A DNA stretch of 33,016 nt, taken from positions 25,159 to 58,174 of the forward strand of contig CAJFKR010000028.1 in assembly GCA_904386005.1 (NCBI GenBank). Direction: 5' to 3'. The DNA is from Candidatus Flemingiibacterium merdigallinarum (lineage in GTDB: Bacteria > Bacillota > Clostridia > Oscillospirales > CAG-272). Numbering within the stretch: position 1 is the first letter of the stretch; every line of letters begins with the position of its first letter. Shown here piece after piece: positions 1 through 8,324 of the stretch. The translations under genes were made by a program, and so were the position numbers. Under the pieces are notes generated by a model. The model searched no databases. It was not told the origin of the DNA and worked only from the letters and a program-made list of their open reading frames with translations.

Positions 1-399
1 GTCGACAGGGCGATACGGATCTGATTTTGTAATAGATTTGTCGTTTGGTCTTAAAATTTAAACGCGATTGATTGATTGTTTTTGCGCCCGAGGATTAAAG
101 CTGACAAATGAAACGGAGTTGTGACTATTGATAACAGTTTCATTATATCATAATATGCGCAGAATGTCAACTATAATCTTTATGCCGCGCATAAAAATGG
201 TCGGCATATATCAAAATAATGACGCCGGTTTGACCGCTGCGAGTCTTATGTGTGTATCAGCGGGATTTTTATCATGAGCCCATTTTGCATCGGTATGTGT
301 AATTATTTACAAAATATCTATACTCACGTCCGATTTATAATGTATAATTATATTAACCGGAACCCGATTTTATTTTGAATCGAAAGGATGACACTCGCC
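1..399. other. Intergenic region, left edge to darA
   Basis: No credible gene is seen in these 399 bases. The left part carries a strong leftward promoter (listed separately), so it is probably the leader of a gene that begins outside the window. The right part is A/T-rich and has several TATAAT-like hexamers at about 336-348 that could serve darA, but none has a convincing -35 at the right distance. Confidence 0.6.
142..170 (-). promoter_or_regulatory. Consensus sigma-A promoter reading leftward
   Basis: On the minus strand the -35 is TTGACA (170-165), the spacer is exactly 17 bp and the -10 is TATAAT (147-142), a full match to the housekeeping consensus. No minus-strand gene starts between it and the window edge, so it probably drives a gene beyond base 1, with a leader of more than 130 nt. 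Confidence 0.7.
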
Positions 400-729
400 A
401 TGAAAATGATAACAGCGATAGTCAACAAAAAAGACGCCGGCGACGTTTGCCGCGCGCTCACCGAAGAGCATATCCAGTTCACCAAAATGGCTACGACCGG
501 AGGATTCCTGCTCACCGGCAACACAACTCTGCTCATTGGCGCCGCCGACGAAAAGGTCGACGAAATTCTCGGCATTATCCGCAGCCACTGCGCGCAGCGT
601 ATGGAGCCGGTGCCGGTGTCGCCCGAAATGGGAGCGAACGGCACAGTCTTTTTCGGTCAATCTGCCGAGGTGCTTGTCGGTGGAGCAATCGTATTTGTCA
701 CCGATGTACAGTATTATGAAAAAATGTGA
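400..729 (+). CDS. darA: Cyclic-di-AMP receptor, DarA/PstA (YaaQ) family
   Basis: PII-like cytoplasmic signalling protein that binds c-di-AMP as a trimer. Seen: 109 residues, the usual family length, with the family pattern of an N-terminal beta strand, the ATTGGFLLTGNTTLLIG core and the DEKVDEIL helix. ATG 400 was preferred over ATG 388 because the purine-rich SD (AAAGG, 383-387) abuts the earlier codon but lies 12 nt from 400. It is the first gene in the window on this strand and is followed by a short tandem repeat. In Firmicutes this protein responds to c-di-AMP, which controls potassium and osmolyte balance; a CPA-type antiporter lies 11 kb away, but no functional link can be read from the sequence. 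Confidence 0.93.
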   Translation: MKMITAIVNKKDAGDVCRALTEEHIQFTKMATTGGFLLTGNTTLLIGAADEKVDEILGIIRSHCAQRMEPVPVSPEMGANGTVFFGQSAEVLVGGAIVFVTDVQYYEKM

Positions 730-777
730 TACAGACATTAGTCTGATACAGACATTAGTCTGATACAGACAGCGGTC
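727..777 (+). repeat. 17-bp tandem direct repeat, three units
   Basis: Units 727-743 and 744-760 are identical (TGATACAGACATTAGTC) and the third, 761-777, differs only near its 3' end. The first unit begins on the darA stop codon. Each junction forms a small dyad GTCTG-ATA-CAGAC, so the array can fold into alternative 5-bp hairpins. No T-run follows, so it is not a normal terminator. Confidence 0.85.
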
Positions 778-811
778 AATTTATTTAAATATCAAATAAG
801 GCAGTATACAA

Positions 812-1498
812 ATGATACCAACATATAATGGCATATTACGCAGCCACCTGTTGAATATACCCGCCTGTATATACGAATGCAGCGGAATCTGCATTTTCGG
901 GCGGAGAATAAAGTCGCTCGTGTTTTCGACCGACGTCGCGATAATCAAAAATATCAATACCGACGCGGTGCTCGCGGTCTATCCGTTCACGCCGCAGTCG
1001 TCGATTTCAAAAGCCATAATCTCGGTCTCGGACGCGCCGGTATTCGTCGGAGTCGGCGGCGGCGTCACGTCGGGCGAGCGCTCGGTGCGGCTTGCCGAGG
1101 AGGCGGAGCATCAGGGCGCGTACGGCGTCGTGGTCAACGCGCCGATCGACCCGTGGGTGATATCCGAGATCAAGAAACGAATCGAGCTGCCGGTGGTCGC
1201 GACTATAATATCCGAGAAGCAGGACATCGACGAGCGCATACGCGCCGGAGCCGATATACTCAATATCGCCGCGTCCCGTCTGACGCCGCAGGTGGTCGCG
1301 CACATCCGCGCCGCCTATCCTGAGATCCCGATAATCGCGACCGGTGGTCCGACCGACGACTCGATACGCGAGACTATCGCCGCCGGCGCCAACGCGATTA
1401 CATACACGCCGCCGACCAACGGAATGATATTCTCCGAGAGCATGACGAAATACCGCGACAAATACGCGAAGCATGACGAGACCAATCAGAACGAGTGA
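812..1498 (+). CDS. TIM-barrel protein of the conserved Firmicutes 'hydrolase' family, function unknown
   Basis: 228-residue soluble protein with beta/alpha-barrel character. Alternating hydrophobic strands end in glycine-rich turns: VFVGVGGGVTSG near residue 90, VVVNAP near 108, VVATIISE near 130, AGADILNIAA near 150, and a phosphate-binding-like IIATGGPTDDSIRETI near 175 followed by AGANAITYTPP. The last two resemble the phosphate grip of ThiG, HisA and PdxS-like barrels. I recognise the overall pattern from conserved Clostridia proteins usually labelled simply 'hydrolase', but know no experimentally established reaction. ATG 812 has a weak SD (AAGG at 797-800). The 3' end overlaps the next gene by 26 bp, so the two are probably co-transcribed. 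Confidence 0.7.
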   Translation: MIPTYNGILRSHLLNIPACIYECSGICIFGRRIKSLVFSTDVAIIKNINTDAVLAVYPFTPQSSISKAIISVSDAPVFVGVGGGVTSGERSVRLAEEAEHQGAYGVVVNAPIDPWVISEIKKRIELPVVATIISEKQDIDERIRAGADILNIAASRLTPQVVAHIRAAYPEIPIIATGGPTDDSIRETIAAGANAITYTPPTNGMIFSESMTKYRDKYAKHDETNQNE

Positions 1499-2201
1499 AT
1501 GTGAAAACGACTGTCGACGCGTCGATATCACCGAACGGCTGCGCGAGCTCGCCGACGAGGAGTACCGCGCGTTTCAGAGCCGTCTCGTGCCGAATGTACC
1601 GCCCGAGAGGATACTCGGAGTCAGGATTCCGCGGCTGCGCAAATACGCCGCGGAGATACGCCGCGGTCTCCCCGCGCGCGAATTTATCGCGAATCCGCGG
1701 CACATATACTACGACGAAAACAACCTGCACGGGCTGCTGATAAGCTATGAGGACGATTATGAGCGTGCGCTGAAGCTGCTCGATGAGTTTCTGCCCTATG
1801 TCGACAACTGGGCGACCTGCGATCTCATCTCGCCGCGCGCTATCGCGAAGCATACGGACATACTGTATACACAAATCGAAAAATGGCTCGACTCGTCCCA
1901 CACCTACACGGTGCGGTTCGGCATCGATATGCTGATAAAATACTACGCGGCGGATCGACTGACTATTGACAAGCTCGAACGGGTGGCGTCACTGCCGCAC
2001 GGCGATTACTATATCGACATGGCGGCTGCATGGTATTTCGCGACCGCGATGATCTGGCACACACAGGAGGTATTGTCGCTGCTCGAATCGGGGCAAATTG
2101 ACGAAGCTGTTCGAGCAAAAACAATACAAAAAGCGCTCGAAAGCTATAGAATTTCTGATGACACAAAGGCTTACCTGCGCGAAATTCGCGGTCGCGCATG
2201 A
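1473..2201 (+). CDS. AlkD-like DNA alkylation repair glycosylase
   Basis: HEAT-like-repeat DNA glycosylase of the AlkD superfamily, which excises bulky or cationic alkylpurines. Seen: 242 residues, all-helical pattern, and the family's DNA-contact and catalytic residues in the expected arrangement: Trp113 and Asp117 in DNWATCD, and Trp187 in AAAWYFATAM. The N-terminal half has the usual GVRIPRLRKYA helix. The start at 1473 lies inside the upstream gene; no better in-frame start exists before the conserved ITERLRELADEEY segment, so translational coupling is likely. The roughly 17 residues before that segment may not be conserved. A strong terminator follows 32 bp after the stop. Confidence 0.88.
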   Translation: MTRPIRTSECENDCRRVDITERLRELADEEYRAFQSRLVPNVPPERILGVRIPRLRKYAAEIRRGLPAREFIANPRHIYYDENNLHGLLISYEDDYERALKLLDEFLPYVDNWATCDLISPRAIAKHTDILYTQIEKWLDSSHTYTVRFGIDMLIKYYAADRLTIDKLERVASLPHGDYYIDMAAAWYFATAMIWHTQEVLSLLESGQIDEAVRAKTIQKALESYRISDDTKAYLREIRGRA

Positions 2202-2232
2202 AATGACTGACTGATATAGCGGCAAAACAAAT

Positions 2233-2275
2233 ATCCCGGACAAGCCCTGATAAACTGTCCGGGATTTTCTTTTTG
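2233..2275 (+). terminator. Bidirectional intrinsic terminator between convergent genes
   Basis: Perfect 10-bp stem ATCCCGGACA (2233-2242) with TGTCCGGGAT (2256-2265), 13-nt loop, then TTTTCTTTTT on the plus strand. On the minus strand the same stem is followed by ATATTTGTTTTG, so it can also stop the SBP gene that runs toward it. Confidence 0.9.
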
Positions 2276-2382
2276 ATATATGACGGTCGCTTATGTCAAT
2301 GTTAATATCGGTTGAGCGCGTCTCTGCTGATTTCTGACGATTTCATCTCTGCTAATAGCATAATTTTTATCGCCGACGGTGC

Positions 2383-3858
2383 TCATTGCGAGCTGAACGC
2401 CTCGTTTATTTTCGCGATGTTGTCCTCGAATGTGCCGCGCTGCGACGCTTCGGATGACGTAAAGGTGTTTGACGCTGATTTCAGAGTGTTGATGAGGAAG
2501 CTGTTTATGCCGATCGACAGGAACGCGTTGCTGAAGTCAATGATGCGGTTCTCGAAAATCAGGTCGAGCATATCCGCCGATTCGTTGTCGCGGCTGGCTT
2601 TGCGTATGAGCGTCGTTTCATAGTATGCCGGAAGCAGCGTGTCGGTCGAGCCCTCGCAGAGCGCTTCGAGGATGAGCGCGGTGCGTTCAGGGTCGGTGGC
2701 GGTGGTGGGAATTGAGTAAGCGGTGGCGTTTCCGGCCTGGAGCATACTGTAGTATTTGTCCTGGTCCTCGGTCAGCTTCGGCACCGGCAGGATGCCGAAA
2801 TCAGCCTCCATGTCGCGTATCAGGCGCACATTTGCGGTCGGACCGATGTAGAAGAGCGCGCGTCCGGCTTTGAAGCCGCCGCGGGCGAGCGTGTTCCACA
2901 GGTCGGTGACGCTCGAATAAGCCGGAGCGTCGGCAATAAGCTGGTAGGACTGGTCGGCGAAGAAGTCGTATATAAGCTCAAAGCCTTCGATTATATTTTC
3001 GTTGTTAAGGTTGTATCTGAGGAAACCGTCGCTGCCGATGTCGACTGTTTTCTGACCCGAGCCAAGCAGCATCGCGACGCCGACCTCATACTGGCTGATG
3101 AGTCCATATCGGTCCGTGTCCCACTCCATCTGACCGTTTCCGTCGACGTCAGAGGTCACCATTATCGAGTATTCCTTGAGCTTGTCGAGCGTCCAGCTGC
3201 CTTCCCTGACAAGCTCGTAAAGGTCGGGCATATCCGGAAACTCGGCGATGATCTCCTTGTTGAATAGTGTAGAGTAGGTGGCGTCGTTGTCGGTGATGTT
3301 GATGTCGCCCATCGCGAAGTACATCTTGCCGTTGACCTCGAGACAGCTGTTGCCGACGACGTCCCAGCAGGGATTCGACAAATCAAGACTGGACAGCGAA
3401 TTCAGGTCGAGAAGGTAGCCTTCGGACGCGACAGATGAAAGATTTTACAGGTAGGAGAGCACAAGGTCGTAGGTGTCGTCTCCGGCGAGCACCGACTGCG
3501 TGATGAGATTGACATGGTCGGCGCCCTCCTCGCTGATTCGCTCAATGGTGATGTTGTAGTCCTCCTCAATCTTCTGATTGCGGCGGAACACCGCGTCGTT
3601 GATTGCGTCGCCGTTTTCCTCCTCGGCGGTGACGTCGAGCGTGAACCAAGTGCCGGTGCCTGTGTCGGCGCGGGTGAGGATGCGGACGTTGTAGCCCCCG
3701 AAGTCCTTGACTTCAAGCTGGCTTGCCTCGGTTGTGGAATCGGACGACTGTACATCGGTGACATCAGCTGGTTCATCGGCTTCTCCGCAGGAAAGCGTTC
3801 CTACGGTTAGACCGCACAGCAGCGAGGCGGTAGTGAGTGTCGCGATAAAATGTTTCAT
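2383..3858 (-). pseudogene. Solute-binding lipoprotein, interrupted by an in-frame TAA
   Basis: Extracellular substrate-binding lipoprotein of a carbohydrate-type ABC transporter. Residues 1-137 carry a signal peptide with lipobox TLSC and a Ser/Thr/Asp-rich linker. The frame hits TAA at 3447-3445 (codon 138), then continues in the same frame for 353 more codons that align with the paralogs here: GSWTLDKL, a calcium-loop-like DVDGNGQMEWDTDRYG and GILPVPKLTEDQ. Ignoring the stop, the protein would be about 491 codons, matching the 478-499 residues of its intact relatives. The start ATG 3858 has SD AAAGGGG and a good promoter. A single nonsense change (CAA to TAA would suffice) or a sequence error explains it. 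No permease is adjacent. Confidence 0.85.
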
Positions 3859-3903
3859 GATATGCCCCTTTCAAGTGTGGTTGATAATAATATAGATGTG
3901 TAA

Positions 3904-3932
3904 ATTATACTATATCAATATCCAAAAGTCAA
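3904..3932 (-). promoter_or_regulatory. Sigma-A promoter of the leftward SBP
   Basis: Minus strand: -35 TTGACT (3932-3927), 17-bp spacer, -10 TATAAT (3909-3904). It lies about 45 bp upstream of the SBP start at 3858, so the broken gene still has an apparently functional promoter. Confidence 0.75.
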
Positions 3933-4132
3933 TAACACTGATAACAAATATTGACTTTGATAGAACTGAATTTCACAGACATACAGGATTTACACCGCAT
4001 ATTGTGCCATTTATAGTCAACTTCAATAAAAATGTCGACAGCTGTTTGTCACGGTGATGGATTGCGAGCGGATAAAATATAATTTCTGACATAAATACAG
4101 GCTATATTTATTGAAACAGACATAAATATCAA

Positions 4133-4161
4133 TTGAATTGCTTTATAATTATTAGTATAGT
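4133..4161 (+). promoter_or_regulatory. Sigma-A promoter of the rightward SBP
   Basis: -35 TTGAAT (4133-4138), 17-bp spacer, -10 TATAGT (4156-4161). This gives a leader of roughly 145 nt before the start at 4314, containing the small dyad at 4200-4219. Confidence 0.6.
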
Positions 4162-4313
4162 GCTGTGAATGGCTGTGGATATGACTTTATATACAGGAGT
4201 TATGTTCATATAAACATAATACTCTTCATAGCTTATTGATAGTTAACGTATTGAAACAAACTTGATCGCACACAGGATGATTTTATTTCTGATTTGGAAA
4301 GGGATGATTATTC

Positions 4314-5776
4314 ATGAAGAAGTTTACATTGGTTATCTGTGCTTTGATGCTCGCACAGCTAATTGCCTGCGGTGAAACTGGCGACAATGTCGATGTCGTG
4401 ACGACCGCGGTGACGAGCGAGGAAGAACAAACGGTCGATGACGATTATGTGCCGGACGACCTGCCCGAAACCGACCTCAACGGCTATGAGTTCCGCATCC
4501 TCGGCTTCGGCGACGAACGCTTCGCCGCGATTTGGGTCGAGGACCAGAACGGCTCGATAGTAAACGACGCGGTATACGATAAGTGCAAGGCGGTCGAGGA
4601 TCGCTTCAACTGCTCGATCGTGCTGGCTGAAGGCTCGACGGTCGGAAGCGCGGCTGACACCGCGTCCGAAAAGACGATTATTCAGACGACCGTCATGTCC
4701 GGCGAGGACTCGTTCGACATCGCGTCGGGACACGACATAACTATCGCGAATATGACGCTCGAGGGCTTGTTCCTCAACATCCTTGATGTGCCGCATCTCA
4801 ATTTCGAAAAGCCGTGGTGGCCGAAATACACAGTCGACAGCCTGACCTTTGACGGACAGATGTATATGTTCTCAAATTCGCTGTCCTACAACAACATGGC
4901 CGATACGCGCGTCATGTACTTTAACAAGACCCTGTTCACCGACCTCGGACTCGATATGCCGTATTCGTATGTATACGACGGAACCTGGACGCTCGACAAG
5001 CTGAACTCGCTTACTAAGCTGGGTTATGAGGACTTGAACGGAAACAGCATGACCGACGAGGAGGATCAGTTCGGAATCGTCAACCCGAACTATTTTACTG
5101 CGTCCTCGAGCCGTTCAACCTCGAGCCCTATCAGGACGACGGCAAATCGACCCTGACCTATGTGTTCGACCTTGACAAGTATTCGACCTTGACCAACAAG
5201 TTCTACAATCTGTTCTTCGGCGACGGCGGCTTCATCGCGACCGACGGCGACGCGTCGAAAAAGATATTCGGCGAGGGCAGGGCTATGTTTACCTATGAGT
5301 CGCTCAACGCCGCGGTCAAGAACTACAGCATGACCGACCTCATCTATGGTATTCTCCCGATGCCGAAGTATGATGAGTCGCAGACCGAATACTACGCCGG
5401 CTGTACTGACCGTCCCTGCGTCGTGCCGATCACCGCGTCCGGACATCTTGAAGAGACCGGACTGATAATCGAGGCATTGAGCGCCGAGGGCTACCGTAAG
5501 GTATTCCCGGCATACTTTGAGCAGGCGCTCAAGGTGAGATATGCCGATCAGACCGAGGACGCCGACATGATCGATATCATCAATCAGAACGTGATCCTGT
5601 CGTTCACTTATATGTACGGCAATTATGCAAGCCCGTATAACAAGATGTTCGAGACTCTGTTCAACGCGTCCACACCGAGCACTGACGTCGCGTCCTACGC
5701 GGCGTCGATTGAAGCGGCACAGCAGAAGCGCGTAGCCGAGATAATGGAGGTATACGCTGACCTCAAGGAGCGTTGA
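4314..5776 (+). pseudogene. Solute-binding lipoprotein, frameshifted near 5093-5100
   Basis: Paralog of the divergent SBP. The first frame gives a signal peptide with lipobox LIAC, an acidic linker, GTWTLDKLNSL and a calcium-loop-like DLNGNSMTDEEDQFG, then runs into non-homologous Ser/Arg-rich residues and a TGA at 5154-5156. The second frame, open from before 5099, continues the family (CVLEPFNLEPYQDDGKS, GILPMPKYDESQ, AYFEQALKVRY) to 5776. The switch falls at a TTTT run (5093-5096); one extra base would restore a protein of about 487 residues, the normal length. This looks like a single-base deletion or a sequencing/assembly error; I see no classic slippery heptamer. The in-frame GTG at 5162 is not a believable start because homology begins upstream of it. 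Confidence 0.85.
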
Positions 5777-5786
5777 CTAAAGACCG

Positions 5787-5826
5787 CAGGCAATATGACC
5801 ACAGGCAATATGACCACAGGCAATAT
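5787..5826 (+). repeat. 15-bp tandem direct repeat after the SBP stop
   Basis: Unit CAGGCAATATGACCA at 5787-5801 and 5802-5816, then ten bases of a third copy (5817-5826). It begins 11 bp after the stop codon, a placement like that of the 17-bp repeat behind darA. Confidence 0.8.
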
Positions 5827-5875
5827 CGCGAAGATAAGTGGATTGCCGCGCGACACGGATATTATGCAATATCGC

Positions 5876-5911
5876 AAAACGACCCTCGAATTCCGCGGGG
5901 TCGTTTTTGTT
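5876..5911 (+). terminator. Intrinsic terminator of the SBP gene
   Basis: Stem AAAACGACCC (5876-5885) with GGGTCGTTTT (5898-5907), 12-nt loop, followed by TGTTTT. About 100 bp past the SBP stop and ahead of the next promoter. Confidence 0.85.
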
Positions 5912-5943
5912 TTATCTGACGGGAAAAATATTCGGTTTTGGTA

Positions 5944-5972
5944 TTGACAAACCCTGCAATCTTTGGTAGACT
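5944..5972 (+). promoter_or_regulatory. Sigma-A promoter of the URO-D-like gene
   Basis: -35 TTGACA (5944-5949, consensus), 17-bp spacer, -10 TAGACT (5967-5972, 4 of 6). About 95 bp upstream of ATG 6068. Confidence 0.65.
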
Positions 5973-6067
5973 ATTAGCACCGTGATGGTAATATAAAACA
6001 TCATAACTGTTAAATTTGCGGTAAATAATGCATAAAATTCACATAGTGACGAAAGGATTGCTGTCAT

Positions 6068-7192
6068 ATGAATAGCACACAGCGAGTAAAAGACGTCATC
6101 GCCGGAAAGGCGGTTGACCGCACACCTATATACGGTTGGCTCGCAGCCAATCTGTCAGAGGAGCTGACCGCGGCATACGGCTCGGTCGAAGCCTTTGAGG
6201 ACAAATACGAGTTCGACGCCGCACACATATTCGGAGGACCGGATCCGTTCAATCGCGAGCTGCTCGACAAAATTCGCCGTGAGAGCGACGAATTTACGCC
6301 TGACCTTATTTGCGACCAGCCGATATTCTCGGATCCGGACGATATGTCAAAATACGAAAATATCAAAGCCGCCCTCGCGCATCACAAAAAGCGCGACCGC
6401 TTCTGCTATGTTCAGACCCCCGGCTTTTTCGAGAATTTCAACGGCGTGTTCGGAATCGAGGATCAGCTCTGCTGGCTGGCGATGTATCCGGACGAGCTGG
6501 CTATACTGTACCGTCGTCAGGCCGACTGGACGATCCGCTTTGCCGACAATTGTATCGACCTCGGACTTGATATGATACATATTTCGGACGACTGGGGCTC
6601 GCAGAAGAGCCTGATGTTCAGTCCGGCGACCTGGGACGAGCTGATTTACCCGAACTTCAAGCGGGTGGTCGACCATGTTCATTCGCGCGGCTGTCTGTGC
6701 AGCCTGCATTCGGACGGCTGCGTCAGCGCGGTCACCGACCGGCTCGCCGAGATCGGCATCGATGTGATACATCCTTGGCAGGAGACGGCGGGAATGTCGT
6801 ACGACGTATATCTCGAAAAATACAGCGACAAGTTCGCGATTCTCGGCGGCGTCTGCATTCAGTCGACGCTCGGCTTCGGCGACTACAAGCGGCTCGAAAG
6901 CGAAATCCGCCGTGTATTCAAGTTGCTGCGCGGCAAACGCTGGATTTGCTGCACGACGCACTATGTGCAGAAGCACTGTACGGTTGACGAGCTGAAATTC
7001 GCGTATGACCTTATCTACAAGCTCGCGCGAGTGAGCGGATTCACACTGTGGAAATGGAATGGTAATATCAAGGGCTCGCGGTCGCGTTGTGGTCGGAGCT
7101 TGATTTTACATGATTTTGCCGCGTGTCTGTCTACTGCTTCGCGAAAAGCAGGACTGTCCGGATTAAACGCGAACTATGTTCGCACAGCTTAA
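6068..7192 (+). CDS. Uroporphyrinogen decarboxylase-superfamily protein (MtaA/MtbA-like methyltransferase fold)
   Basis: Soluble TIM-barrel protein, 374 residues. The superfamily contains HemE and corrinoid-dependent methyltransferases; this one lacks HemE's N-terminal substrate signature and looks like the methyltransferase-like branch common in gut Clostridia. Seen: RVKDVIAGKAVDRTPI start, HISDDWGSQ near residue 170, then CLCSLHSDGC, in which His214 and nearby Cys209, Cys211 and Cys218 could bind zinc as in MtaA. IDVIHPWQETAGM and FAILGGVCIQSTL follow. No corrinoid protein or reductive activator is nearby, so the methyltransferase role is only inferred. The last 45 or so residues (from about 330) are Ser/Arg-rich and unlike the family's usual end. 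SD GAAAGGA lies 10 or so nt upstream. It has its own promoter, as does the GRE operon behind it. Confidence 0.8.
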   Translation: MNSTQRVKDVIAGKAVDRTPIYGWLAANLSEELTAAYGSVEAFEDKYEFDAAHIFGGPDPFNRELLDKIRRESDEFTPDLICDQPIFSDPDDMSKYENIKAALAHHKKRDRFCYVQTPGFFENFNGVFGIEDQLCWLAMYPDELAILYRRQADWTIRFADNCIDLGLDMIHISDDWGSQKSLMFSPATWDELIYPNFKRVVDHVHSRGCLCSLHSDGCVSAVTDRLAEIGIDVIHPWQETAGMSYDVYLEKYSDKFAILGGVCIQSTLGFGDYKRLESEIRRVFKLLRGKRWICCTTHYVQKHCTVDELKFAYDLIYKLARVSGFTLWKWNGNIKGSRSRCGRSLILHDFAACLSTASRKAGLSGLNANYVRTA

Positions 7193-7212
7193 ATCACCGG
7201 TCGATTTTCCGA

Positions 7213-7241
7213 TTTACATTCTCACGTTCGGATGATATAAT
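7213..7241 (+). promoter_or_regulatory. Sigma-A promoter of GRE operon A
   Basis: -35 TTTACA (7213-7218), 17-bp spacer, -10 TATAAT (7236-7241). It lies just after the URO-D-like stop and about 85 bp before the activase start, so the GRE pair can be expressed on its own. Confidence 0.75.
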
Positions 7242-7325
7242 ATTAGCGTAAGCTACAAGCAGACACGAAAACGAGCCACGTTTACGTGCTGCTTCATGTG
7301 CTCTTTACAAGGATAGTGAGAAGTG

Positions 7326-8324
7326 ATGGAAATATACGGAACTATACTGCAATACAAGCATTTTGCCGTCCACGACGGGGATGGCATTCGGACGACGCTG
7401 TTTTTGAAGGGCTGTCCGCTCGCCTGCGCTTGGTGCCACAATCCCGAGGGTATCAGCCCGAAGCCTCAGCTCGCGTATCTCGAGCACAAATGTATTGGCT
7501 GCGGTGAGTGCGCGGTCTGTCCGACCGGCGCGCACAGGTTTACAGAGGGCGGCGATGACAGGGAAGTCACGGCTCATCGACCGCACAGCCCCGACGATAC
7601 CTCTGATCATAACCACATTCACAGCTATGACCGAAGTCTCTGCACCGCCTGCGGACGCTGCGCGGATCTGTGTCTCGGCGGCGCGCTGACCATGTATGGT
7701 CGGCGGGTGAGCCTGACCGACGCGGCGAATGAGCTGCTTTGCGACCGCGGATTCTACGACGAATCGGGCGGAGGGGTCACGCTCTCGGGCGGAGAACCAC
7801 TGACGCAGCCCGAATTCTGCGCCGCGCTGTTCAGAATAATGCATGACGAGGGAGTCAGCACCGCGCTCGATACCTGCGGCTGTGTGCCGCGCGACGCGTT
7901 GGCGAGCGTATTGCCATATACCGACAAATTGCTCTACGACGTCAAAGCGGCTGACAGCGAGCTGCACCGCAGATACACCGGTCAGCCGAACGAGCTGATA
8001 ATCGACAATCTGCGTTACGCCGACAGCCAAAATATACCGATCGAAATCCGCATACCGCTGATATCCGGCGTGAACACCGGCGAGGCTGACGCTATAGCCG
8101 AGCTGCTCGCGCCGCTCAAATCGGTCGAGGTGGTGCGGATTTTGCCCTATCACGGCTACGCCGAGGCGAAATACGCGTCGCTCGGTATAAAATACCGAGG
8201 TCGCGGCTTTGAGCCGCCGTCGCGCGAGCTGCTCGATGAGTTCAAGTCGAAGCTGCAGGGACGGGGATTAAAGGTAATTATATCTGGTGCAAAGAACGAA
8301 TGTGAGGTGAGCGGTGATGAGTGA
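7326..8324 (+). CDS. Glycyl radical enzyme activase A (radical SAM, two ferredoxin-type clusters)
   Basis: Uses S-adenosylmethionine and a 4Fe-4S cluster to place the glycyl radical on its partner, here surely the GRE encoded next. Seen: radical-SAM CX3CX2C at Cys30/Cys34/Cys37 (CPLACAWC) and LSGGEPLTQ for SAM binding. A two-cluster insert typical of activases of dehydratase/lyase-type GREs gives Cys56/59/62/65 and Cys106/109/112/116. The first insert cluster is spaced CX2CX2CX2C rather than the usual CX2CX2CX3C, one residue short compared with activase B here. A His/Asp-rich stretch (residues 84-99) separates the clusters. 332 residues from ATG 7326; a GTG at 7323 is possible. SD AAGGA sits at 7309-7313. 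Its 3' end overlaps the GRE by 8 bp, indicating coupling. Confidence 0.93.
   Translation: MEIYGTILQYKHFAVHDGDGIRTTLFLKGCPLACAWCHNPEGISPKPQLAYLEHKCIGCGECAVCPTGAHRFTEGGDDREVTAHRPHSPDDTSDHNHIHSYDRSLCTACGRCADLCLGGALTMYGRRVSLTDAANELLCDRGFYDESGGGVTLSGGEPLTQPEFCAALFRIMHDEGVSTALDTCGCVPRDALASVLPYTDKLLYDVKAADSELHRRYTGQPNELIIDNLRYADSQNIPIEIRIPLISGVNTGEADAIAELLAPLKSVEVVRILPYHGYAEAKYASLGIKYRGRGFEPPSRELLDEFKSKLQGRGLKVIISGAKNECEVSGDE

Larger units (their letters stand above)
3859..4313. other. Divergent regulatory region between two SBP genes
   Basis: 455 A/T-rich bases with no credible ORF. It holds a leftward and a rightward sigma-A promoter (listed separately). A small dyad TTATGTT (4200-4206) / AACATAA (4213-4219) with a 6-nt loop lies in the rightward 5' leader and could be an operator or RNA hairpin. 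The stretch between the two promoters, about 3933-4132, shows no clear operator. Confidence 0.6.

Noticed and set aside
3445..3447. Recoded stop (selenocysteine or pyrrolysine) in the SBP gene
   Set aside because: The codon is TAA, not TGA or TAG, and intact paralogs carry no Cys or Lys of note at that position.
4314..5156. Programmed ribosomal frameshift in the SBP
   Set aside because: No X-XXY-YYZ slippery heptamer, SD-like stimulator or downstream hairpin is obvious at the T-run, and SBP genes are not known to use one; mutation or sequencing error is simpler.
5162..5776. Separate short gene starting at GTG 5162
   Set aside because: Family homology in that frame begins upstream, before any start codon, and there is no SD; it is the C-terminal part of the frameshifted SBP.
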